A stretch of 64,000 nucleotides of DNA. Origin: Pseudomonadota bacterium. GTDB lineage: Bacteria; Pseudomonadota; Alphaproteobacteria; Rhizobiales; Rhizobiaceae. Under the pieces are notes generated by a model. That model saw nothing but the letters and a program-made list of their open reading frames with translations, did no database searches and was not told the DNA's origin. Numbering within the stretch: the first letter of the stretch is position 1; each line of letters begins with the position of its first letter. A program made the translations under genes and the position numbers. This document shows, piece by piece, positions 43,546 to 50,940 of this stretch. Where the stretch lies: the NCBI GenBank assembly GCA_023404095.1, contig JAEYDD010000039.1:1-64000 (forward strand), read 5' to 3'.

Positions 43546-43734
43546 AAAATCGCATGATTTCGACCAGAGGGCTAGCGGGCAAGCGATTGGAAAGGCAGAT
43601 CATTTCCTGAAAGAGATTTTCCGCCTGTGTTTATCGGTTCTGCGCGAGAACAACAGATCATCGTGCCTTATCAGCAACGAAAGCGATGTTTAAGCCCCGT
43701 TTAGCGTTGTCTGGTTATATGTGTTCGGCATTCG

Positions 43735-43914
43735 ATGGATGAACGAAGGGAATATCTCCGAGACTACGCTGGAGGTTCCTTGAGCGGTAAGGCTGGGCGC
43801 TGGGTGCACCATCCGAAGACTTTGCGGCCGGGTGTGACGGTGAACGCAAATGCCGAGCGTTATGGGCTGAAGGCCGGCGACGCGGGCAGCGTTCGGTTAG
43901 ATTGTAACCTATAG
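43735..43914 (+). CDS. Small protein of unknown function
   Basis: This gives 59 residues: MDERREYLRDYAGGSLSGKA, then GRWVHHPKTLRPGVTVNANA and ERYGLKAGDAGSVRLDCNL. The composition is clearly protein-like, but no strong ribosome-binding site is visible, so it could also be a remnant. It lies between the sensor kinase and the response-regulator pair. Confidence 0.35.
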   Translation: MDERREYLRDYAGGSLSGKAGRWVHHPKTLRPGVTVNANAERYGLKAGDAGSVRLDCNL

Positions 43915-44256
43915 AAACGTGTAATGGATTTTGGAGGCAGCCACAGGTACAGTGTTCTGCGAGAGGGAAGGGCATGTGACGTCGATCCTATATGCCATCT
44001 GCTTACGCTCGAACAATTCTCATCAGGCTCACTTGTCTACGTGTATGCCAAGCATTCGCAGGGAATATCGATGCGCGAATGGGAGCCACTGGCGCGCTAG
44101 GTTGTTGGGCAGTCGGAGCAGCACCCGCTTAGGAAGCTATTGTGAACTGGTTTTCTGCAACACCTTGCATTGTCGCGGTGGCGCACCCCTAGCGCTCATG
44201 ATGGAAGGTTTGGTACCGTTTTAGGAGGCCTTTTACCCCTGAAGGAGTTGCATTCG
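43915..44256. other. Intergenic region before the response regulators
   Basis: No convincing gene is present. It ends with GAAGGAGTTG, the ribosome-binding site of the FixJ-like gene. Its length suggests that the regulators have their own promoter rather than being read through from the kinase. Confidence 0.35.
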
Positions 44257-44901
44257 ATGACGGGTGGAGAGGAATTGGTCATCGTTGTCGACGACGACCC
44301 CGTCGTCCAGGTGTCCCTGTGTGATCTGTTCGCTTCCGTGGGCATTCGTAGCGCAGCGCTCGGCTCCGTTACCGAATATTTGGCCGGATCGAGACCCGAG
44401 CAACCGTCGTGCCTGGTCCTCGACATTAATCTCCCCGACATGAGCGGTCTCGAGTTTCAGGCGAAAATGCATAGCGATGATCACCCGCCGATAGTCTTTT
44501 TGACTGGATGCGCTGACATCCCATCGTCCGTGAGTGCAATGAAGCTCGGCGCGGTTGATTTTCTCGTCAAGCCTTTTGCGGGAGAGGCCCTCTTGAGCGC
44601 TGTACGTGCAGCGATCGAACTTGACAGGAAGCGCCTGTACGAGCGCGAGGAACTGAGCGCACTCAGGGAGCGTTTTGAAAGCCTCACACGACGGGAGCGG
44701 GAGGTGTTGCCGCTCATCGTAAGTGGTCTCCTCAACAAGCAAGCTGCAGGGGAACTCGGAATCAGCGAAGTAACCTTTCAGGTTCATCGCGGTCACGTCA
44801 TGCAAAAAATGAAAGCGGCCTCATTGGCTGATCTCGTGCGCATGGCGACGAAACTGGACATTTCCATCTTGCACTCCCGATATAATGGAGGGCACCCATA
44901 A
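44257..44901 (+). CDS. FixJ-type response regulator (receiver plus LuxR HTH)
   Basis: This encodes 214 residues. The receiver has the acidic pocket VVDDDP, phospho-acceptor Asp in LVLDINLPDMSG, Thr in VFLTG and Lys in FLVKPF. A linker coiled coil follows, then a LuxR-type HTH (LTRREREVLPLIVSGLLNKQ, SEVTFQVHRGHVMQKM). It is probably phosphorylated by the hybrid kinase encoded upstream. The ATG at 44,257 follows GAAGGAGTTG. The stop overlaps the next start (TAATG). Confidence 0.9.
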   Translation: MTGGEELVIVVDDDPVVQVSLCDLFASVGIRSAALGSVTEYLAGSRPEQPSCLVLDINLPDMSGLEFQAKMHSDDHPPIVFLTGCADIPSSVSAMKLGAVDFLVKPFAGEALLSAVRAAIELDRKRLYEREELSALRERFESLTRREREVLPLIVSGLLNKQAAGELGISEVTFQVHRGHVMQKMKAASLADLVRMATKLDISILHSRYNGGHP

Positions 44902-45266
44902 TGAGAGCCCATAGGCACACGGTGGCCATCGTCGATGATGACCCAAAAGTGCTCGAAGCTTTGCAGGACTTGCTTGAATCCATGGGGTTCGCGGTTTGCA
45001 CCTTCACTTTGGCTAAGGACCTTTTGGCGGACAAGTGCCTCGCAACGATTCACTGCCTGATTACCGACATCGCGATGCCTGATATGAACGGAATGGAGCT
45101 GGGTCGCCAGACCGCTTTGAAGCGGCCCGAGCTTCCAGTTTTCTACATTTCGGGTGATTTGGAGATGGTTGCGATTGCCGAGTCAAATCCCGACAATAGA
45201 GAGCGAGTCTTCCAGAAACCTTTCGACAGCAAAGCGCTCGTCGCCGCTGTCCAGGCTGCCATCTAG
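44901..45266 (+). CDS. Single-domain response regulator
   Basis: This encodes 121 residues of receiver domain only: IVDDDPK, phospho-acceptor in CLITDIAMPDMNGME, Ser in FYISGD and Lys in VFQKPF. There is no output domain, so it likely acts as a phosphate sink or shuttle, or by protein contact. It is coupled to the FixJ-like gene by a one-base overlap. In rhizobia such pairs often follow hybrid kinases of this type. Confidence 0.85.
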   Translation: MRAHRHTVAIVDDDPKVLEALQDLLESMGFAVCTFTLAKDLLADKCLATIHCLITDIAMPDMNGMELGRQTALKRPELPVFYISGDLEMVAIAESNPDNRERVFQKPFDSKALVAAVQAAI

Positions 45267-45544
45267 CACGACATCTGCGAAACCTCCGAAAACTTCAATG
45301 GGCTTCATCATCGTCATGCATCGGGGCTTGGCATCGTAGCTAAGGCGCTGGCGATGAGCGATGGTGAAGTTGAAATTTCGCCACGTAAACCTTGATCGGA
45401 GATTGCATCTCCTTCCCGCCATCGGGCGCGCGGCGACTGTGCTGTAAGCCAGGACAGCGAAAATTCACTTTTCTTAATTTGCCTGGTCAGGGTCAGCCGT
45501 GCAGGCTCACAGCCGAGCTTTTGCGCGGCTGACTTGTTGGGCGA

Positions 45545-46801
45545 ATGCAGATTCCTGGTGGAGTGATGGACGGGCCGCTACTTATACAGATCGGGACAGC
45601 CGAGTATCATCGTCTGTCTATCGCGATGGTCATGGCCGGCCTCTCGACGTTTTCGCTATTGTACAGCGTCCAACCGCTCTTGCCCGAGTTCGCAAGTGCC
45701 TTTCACCTGTCTGCTCAAAGCGCCAGCCTCGCGGTTTCACTGGCGACCGGTCCGATGGCCGTCGGCATTCTGGTTGCAAGTTGGGTTGCGGATAGGTTCG
45801 GGCGGCGAACTGTGCTCATGTGTTCGTTGATCCTCGCGGCCCTGTCTGGCTCTCTCGCTGCACTGGCACCCACCTGGGAAACACTGCTTATACTTCGCTG
45901 TATTGCCGGCATCGCGCTTGCAGGCGTACCGGCAGTTGCCATGACCTACGTTGCGGAGGAGGTGACGCCGGCGGCGATCGGCCCCGCACTTGGACTCTAC
46001 ATTGCCGGATCGGCCATAGGCGGCATGATCGGACGGCTGGGCGTCTCGATGGCAGCCGAATGGTTGGATTGGCGGTGGGCTTTAGCTGCCATGGGACTGT
46101 TCAGCACGTCGGCGGCGGCGATTTTTTGTCTGACCGTCCCGCAGTCGAGAGGATTTATACCGACAACTAGGTCTCTGTACGCATTCATCGGCGCTTATCG
46201 GAGCGTGATCGCGGACAAGGTTCTGGTCGCCCTCTATGCCTGCGGCTTCCTCACGATGGGTATATTCGTCACCGTCTACAACTATGCACCATTTCGCCTT
46301 GGCGAGCAGCCATACCAGCTAAGTCACTTTGAGATAGGTGCGATCTTCCTCCTATACATTGTTGGCTCGGCTAGTTCCGCGCTATTTGGAAAGCTTGCAG
46401 GACGAATTGGCGTTCGCTCGGCTTTGGGCTGGCCGGTCGCCATGCTGCTCGTCGGCTTGCTCCTGACGGCCGCTGAGCCGCTTTGGCTGATCATAACCGC
46501 AATTGGCGTCGTTACCGCCGGCTTTTTTGGCGCGCATACAGTCGCGTCGAGTTGGGTAACACGCCGAGCTTTCGGAAACCGGGGCCACGCAAGTGCCCTC
46601 TACCTCTTCGCCTACTACGCCGGTTCGAGCTTACTCGGTTCAGTGGGAGGTGTTGTCTGGGATCGCTTCGGTTGGCCGGGGCTGGTGACCGGCACGATGG
46701 CCGTCGGCGGCCTGGTCCTGGCGCTCGCCCTGGTAATCGCGCGCAGCAGACCGCTTCAAGACCCGCGTCAACCCAAGTTGGGACAGGAACTGCCCGGATA
46801 G
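45545..46801 (+). CDS. MFS transporter (YnfM/arabinose-efflux-like)
   Basis: This encodes 418 residues with twelve predicted membrane helices. The loop between helices 2 and 3 is WVADRFGRRTVLM (DRxGRR motif A). It resembles the drug-efflux branch that includes YnfM; the substrate is unknown. It sits in the inner membrane. ATG at 45,545 or 45,566 may be the start. It is followed 56 bases on by an aldehyde dehydrogenase gene in the same direction. Confidence 0.85.
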   Translation: MQIPGGVMDGPLLIQIGTAEYHRLSIAMVMAGLSTFSLLYSVQPLLPEFASAFHLSAQSASLAVSLATGPMAVGILVASWVADRFGRRTVLMCSLILAALSGSLAALAPTWETLLILRCIAGIALAGVPAVAMTYVAEEVTPAAIGPALGLYIAGSAIGGMIGRLGVSMAAEWLDWRWALAAMGLFSTSAAAIFCLTVPQSRGFIPTTRSLYAFIGAYRSVIADKVLVALYACGFLTMGIFVTVYNYAPFRLGEQPYQLSHFEIGAIFLLYIVGSASSALFGKLAGRIGVRSALGWPVAMLLVGLLLTAAEPLWLIITAIGVVTAGFFGAHTVASSWVTRRAFGNRGHASALYLFAYYAGSSLLGSVGGVVWDRFGWPGLVTGTMAVGGLVLALALVIARSRPLQDPRQPKLGQELPG

Positions 46802-46857
46802 TCGGGTCTTGAGCGAGCACAGCAAAAACACCAACAAAATGAACGTAGGAGAAAGCT

Positions 46858-48294
46858 ATGACGATCCGGGTTAACAACTACATCGGCGGCAAAAACGTCG
46901 GGGCTTCGGTCGAGGATTTTGGCGTCAAGATCAATCCGAGAACCGGGGAGAAGTTGGAGGAGGTTACCTACAGCGGTGCTCTCGAGGTCAAAACGGCAAT
47001 TGACGTTGCGGACGAGGCGTTCTCCACGTGGCGTGACATGCGGCCGTCCGAACGCGGCCGAATTATGGTGGAGCTCGGTCGCGTCATCCGTGCGAACGGC
47101 AAGAGGCTCGGCGAGATCGAGTGCTTGGAAACTGGGAAGCCCGGGCATGAGATGCCCGCACTCATCGATCTCACCGCGCAATTTTTTGAATTCTACGGTG
47201 GTATTGTGAACGTGATGGACGGCGAGGTCATCAACCAGGGACCAAACTACCATGTTTACACCCGACGTGATCCCTTTGGCGTCATCGGGGTGATCCTGCC
47301 CTGGAACGCTCCACTGCATCAGGCAGCAAGGGCCATTGCCCCCGCAGTTGCTGTTGGCAACGCCGTTGTTGCGAAGCCGTCGGAGCACACTCCGGGCTCG
47401 TTGATCGAACTCGCGCGGCTGGCCGTCGAAGAGGCTGGCCTACCGGCGGGCGTACTCAACGTGATCGTCGGCCGCGGGAGCGTCGTCGGGCCAGCCATGG
47501 TCGACCACCCGAAAATCCAGAAGATTTCGTTCACGGGTAGCGTCAGGGCAGGGCAAGAACTCGGACGCATAGCGGCTGATCGAATCTTACCGCTGACTCT
47601 CGAGCTGGGCGGAAAATCTGCGAACATCGTATTCGATGACGCCGATCTGGACGCCGCTGCAAAAGGGTCTGTCCGCGCCTTCACCTGGAACAGTGGACAG
47701 TGGTGCTGTGCAGGGACTCGTCTGCTGGTCCAAGAAAACATCCATGATGAATTCGTCGAAAGGTTCGTGAACGAGGTGAAGGCGCTGCGCGTCGGCCCAG
47801 AGCACGACGCGACGTCCGGCCCCATCACGACCCACGCGCAGTTCCTGAAGGTTCAGGAGTATCTCAAAATCGCCGAAGACGAAGGAATGACGTGCGCAGT
47901 GGGGGGCAAGGTGGCCAATGGAGCGAACCTCGGCGGCGGTTGGTACATTGAGCCGACGGTTTTTACTGGGGTAACGAACGAAGCGACGCTCGCAAAGGAG
48001 GAAATCTTCGGCCCTGTCGTGGTGGTCATCCCGTTCAAGGATGAGGCCGACGCACTGCGCATCGCCAACGATTCCGACTTCGGGCTGGCAGCCGGCATAT
48101 GGAGCCGGGATATCGGCCGCATCCACCGCGTGGCGGCAAAACTGGACGCCGGCCGGATTGTCGTCAACGAGTATGGTGGTGGCTTCGTCCAAACCCCTTG
48201 CGGTGGGTTCAAGCAGAGCGGTTACGGGCGGGAGCAGGGGATCGACGCCTTGGCTCACTATACCCAATTGAAGTCCGTGATCATCCGCTTATGA
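46858..48294 (+). CDS. NAD(P)-dependent aldehyde dehydrogenase
   Basis: This encodes 478 residues with the full ALDH fold. Seen are ILPWNAPLHQ (cofactor entry), KPSEHTPGS, the Rossmann FTGSVRAG, the general base in LELGGKSAN, the catalytic Cys in NSGQWCCAGTR, and KEEIFGPVV with the second Glu. It oxidises an aldehyde to the acid in the cytosol; the substrate is not predictable. AGGAGAAAGCT precedes the ATG. Confidence 0.95.
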   Translation: MTIRVNNYIGGKNVGASVEDFGVKINPRTGEKLEEVTYSGALEVKTAIDVADEAFSTWRDMRPSERGRIMVELGRVIRANGKRLGEIECLETGKPGHEMPALIDLTAQFFEFYGGIVNVMDGEVINQGPNYHVYTRRDPFGVIGVILPWNAPLHQAARAIAPAVAVGNAVVAKPSEHTPGSLIELARLAVEEAGLPAGVLNVIVGRGSVVGPAMVDHPKIQKISFTGSVRAGQELGRIAADRILPLTLELGGKSANIVFDDADLDAAAKGSVRAFTWNSGQWCCAGTRLLVQENIHDEFVERFVNEVKALRVGPEHDATSGPITTHAQFLKVQEYLKIAEDEGMTCAVGGKVANGANLGGGWYIEPTVFTGVTNEATLAKEEIFGPVVVVIPFKDEADALRIANDSDFGLAAGIWSRDIGRIHRVAAKLDAGRIVVNEYGGGFVQTPCGGFKQSGYGREQGIDALAHYTQLKSVIIRL

Positions 48295-48429
48295 GCGTTC
48301 ACTACAAGGCGGATTTTAAGCGCGCCGATCAATTCTGTCAGGCGGCTTTCCATCGGATAGAGGAGAATTGTAGAGCTCGGCAAGGTGGTGAGCCCTGCCG
48401 AACCTCTAGTTCGATCGCAGCCATGTTGT

Positions 48430-48663
48430 CTAAAGACGGGATCGCCGCAATAGGTCCAGTGCACGATCAATGGGAAAGTTTGCAAGGTTATATAGCAGAT
48501 AGCCCCAACCGAAAGCGCTGCTCAGTAGCAGCAATGGGGCCGCTACCAGAAAGTCAGCAGCTAGCACAGCCACTACGGAAGCGGACAGGTCGTCATAGCG
48601 AATAGTGCGCGACTGACCAACTCCATCCGATGCACCAAACGAGCCGGTGATGAACTGGGTCAC
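48430..48663 (-). CDS. Small membrane protein after the choloylglycine-hydrolase gene
   Basis: This gives 77 residues from a GTG at 48,663 that overlaps the preceding stop (GTGA). One or two membrane segments are visible (VVAVLAADFLVAAPLLLL; FGWGYLLYNLA), and the tail is basic. The overlap and direction suggest the same operon as the hydrolase and outer-membrane genes. No family is known. Confidence 0.4.
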   Translation of the reverse strand: MTQFITGSFGASDGVGQSRTIRYDDLSASVVAVLAADFLVAAPLLLLSSAFGWGYLLYNLANFPIDRALDLLRRSRL

Positions 48664-49727
48664 ATCCTCAGGCCGAGGAAGCGGAACGGCACTGAAGCAC
48701 CGAAAGAGGCCGTCGCGTCACCGGAGTATGTATGGTTCTGATTGGACCCAAGGTCCAGGCGCATAACCTTGCCGCGTTCTTCTGAAAAATCAATCTTTTT
48801 GAGGTCAACCCAGAAAGTGTTCGGTGTCAGGGCGGATTCGAAGAAATAGAGCTGACGCTTGTGGTCAAAAACCGTGCGCCATCTGGTTGAAGAAATGTTC
48901 GGCTCTTCAGGAGTATTCAGGCCATACGGCACGGAGACATTTCGAATAACGCTGAAGACGCTCGCCACGGCGCGATTGGCATCTTCTTCCCTCGGAACAG
49001 CGTTGATATAGAAGGAAGCCCGAGCGAAGCGATCAGCGGCGCGATTGGTGCCGGGCAACATGACGGTTCCACCGATAGCTTGCCAGTAGGCATTCAAGGC
49101 GAGTTGCTGCTCGAACCTCGGTGAGTTCGTCATGACTTGATACTGGCGGCCGTGATGGATCACTTGCTTGCCGTCAATATACTCGACGATGGCGCTGTCA
49201 CCGCTCGCGTCAGACATAGACAGATGCAAGGTGGTAAGCCGATCCTCGCCCGGTACGTTGTCCGTTACAATGGTGAACGGCTCCGTCTCAAGTGCAGCGA
49301 CGGCCTGTTCAACGGTGGCGAAGTTGTCGAGCACATATTGCGCCCAGGCGGCTATGGTTAGCCCCGGCTTGCCGTCACTGGTGAATTTCGGATATTCGGA
49401 TTCGGCCAGCCACAACAGATTGGCCGATAGACCTTTCTCGTTCACGCCGTCGGTGGTGGAGACATCATAGCCAGTTGCAACCACGCTGCCGTATTTCGAT
49501 GTCCATTGGACCGAGTTCGGACCTGCCTCGCCGCTGCGTGCCATACCGCGCGGAAGCACGTAGAGATTGGTCGCTACATCGTTCTTCCAGTCCATCGAGC
49601 GTGCGGTGATAACGTTGTCATTCGCGCCGAGATAGACTGCGCGGGTGCAGGCCGAAGCGGAGGTCTGCTGAATGATGACAAGAGTTGCAGCCATGACAGT
49701 GGCCATTCCGAGAAATTTAATTGACAT
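48660..49727 (-). CDS. Choloylglycine-hydrolase-like Ntn hydrolase, secreted
   Basis: This encodes 355 residues. The signal peptide (MSIKFLGMATVMAATLVIIQ, then QTSASA) ends exactly before C27, the expected catalytic N-terminal Cys, in CTRAVYLG. Further family marks are R and D in TARSMDWK, NEKGLSANLLWL, and N in VMTNSPRFEQQL. The family cleaves amide bonds of bile salts, penicillin V or acyl-homoserine lactones; the natural substrate in a soil bacterium is more likely an acyl amide. It is periplasmic and lies directly after an outer-membrane protein gene. Confidence 0.9.
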   Translation of the reverse strand: MSIKFLGMATVMAATLVIIQQTSASACTRAVYLGANDNVITARSMDWKNDVATNLYVLPRGMARSGEAGPNSVQWTSKYGSVVATGYDVSTTDGVNEKGLSANLLWLAESEYPKFTSDGKPGLTIAAWAQYVLDNFATVEQAVAALETEPFTIVTDNVPGEDRLTTLHLSMSDASGDSAIVEYIDGKQVIHHGRQYQVMTNSPRFEQQLALNAYWQAIGGTVMLPGTNRAADRFARASFYINAVPREEDANRAVASVFSVIRNVSVPYGLNTPEEPNISSTRWRTVFDHKRQLYFFESALTPNTFWVDLKKIDFSEERGKVMRLDLGSNQNHTYSGDATASFGASVPFRFLGLRM

Positions 49728-49747
49728 AGCTCACCCTTGTTAAAGTG

Positions 49748-50563
49748 TTAAAAACGGACGGAGAACCCAAAGACCGGTCCATGCTGAGTGACGTCCCAGC
49801 GGAACTTGTTGACGCCGGTGAAGTCATCGTTCTCGTAGTCCTGATACACGACTCGGTAGCCCGCACGCAGGAGGGTCGACTTACCAAACATCGTCGTCCG
49901 GTAGCCCAAATAGCCATGCGCATTGACGCTGAGTTCGGAGCCGATTCCGAAACCACCGATATCCGCCTCGGCAAAGATGTTCCAGCGGTCGCTGAGATCG
50001 ATATTGGTACGCAAACCTACAAAGGGATCAGTCCAGTCGGCACTCTTGGTCGCCGAGACCCCAAGCGCGGATGCTTCGGCCCTGAGCTTCGTCCATCTAA
50101 CGCCTACGGTTGGCTCCAGCGAAATTGTTCGCGGCTTGTCAAAGACCGTGCTTCCGCCCGTCTCCCGTTCCCAGACTTTGTAGAAAACGCCACCCGCAAT
50201 CCAGGTCGTGGTGATATCAAGGCCGATTTCGTTTGAAAGGAGTTCCTCGTCTTGCGACGTCCTAACATGTTGGGCGTCGAGATAGGTGCCCCACGTGCCG
50301 TTCGTCACCTCGACATTTCCCATCAACACAAAATCGAGATGGTCAATGATTTCTGATGCCGGAACATTAATATCGGTGTCGAAGCCAGCAAGAGAACCGG
50401 AGCCATCCAGCGATCCCGCCCACAAGTAGGGGCTGACGATAACCGCCCATTCTCTATCGGCTGCTAGCGCTGCACCGCTAGAGTCCCCCGCCCTAGTGTT
50501 GGTAGTACAGAGAAGCGATAGTAAGCCGCAGCCCATCAACGTGAAGAATTCGCAAGCTCTCAC
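49748..50563 (-). CDS. Outer-membrane beta-barrel protein
   Basis: This encodes 271 residues: a signal peptide (to about NTRAG), then alternating amphipathic strands ending in FGFSVRF, with the terminal aromatic residue typical of BAM-inserted barrels. Motifs such as VSPYLWAGSLDGSGSLAGFD and LDAQHVRT are shared with uncharacterised rhizobial porin-like proteins. It is first in a presumed operon with the Ntn hydrolase 20 bases downstream. Confidence 0.75.
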   Translation of the reverse strand: MRACEFFTLMGCGLLSLLCTTNTRAGDSSGAALAADREWAVIVSPYLWAGSLDGSGSLAGFDTDINVPASEIIDHLDFVLMGNVEVTNGTWGTYLDAQHVRTSQDEELLSNEIGLDITTTWIAGGVFYKVWERETGGSTVFDKPRTISLEPTVGVRWTKLRAEASALGVSATKSADWTDPFVGLRTNIDLSDRWNIFAEADIGGFGIGSELSVNAHGYLGYRTTMFGKSTLLRAGYRVVYQDYENDDFTGVNKFRWDVTQHGPVFGFSVRF

Positions 50564-50940
50564 TTTAGTATCGCCTTAATTTAGCCGACGCAAAAAGCGT
50601 CATCAAAAACGTCGCTATCTAAACATCAAAAATACACATGTGCAAAATGTGCGTTCACTCATGGATGATGTCATAACCGGCATGATGCACCATCGACACA
50701 GCACAGGGTTTTTTCTGTCCGCTACCCCACTTGGCTTGTTAGGGTGGCCAAATTCGGTTTCTACTACCGACACATCTTGAGCGCACACTCGAGTTCACGG
50801 GCAGGCGGAGGAAAGGATAGGGAGCACATCCGATACGCATACGGCGCATCTCGCGCCTGATGACAAAGATGGCGTCGAGAGCAAGGTAGCGCCTTCGACG
50901 CGACGGAATCCGTTGCTCTTCAGCGAATTGAGGAAATTCG
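50564..50940. other. Intergenic region with hairpins
   Basis: This is the divergent promoter region of the outer-membrane protein (minus) and autotransporter (plus). Visible structures are the perfect stem GACGC-AAAAA-GCGTC (50,587-50,601) and the dyad CACAT-GTGCAAA-ATGTG (50,635-50,651), which could be operators. No gene is seen. Confidence 0.4.
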
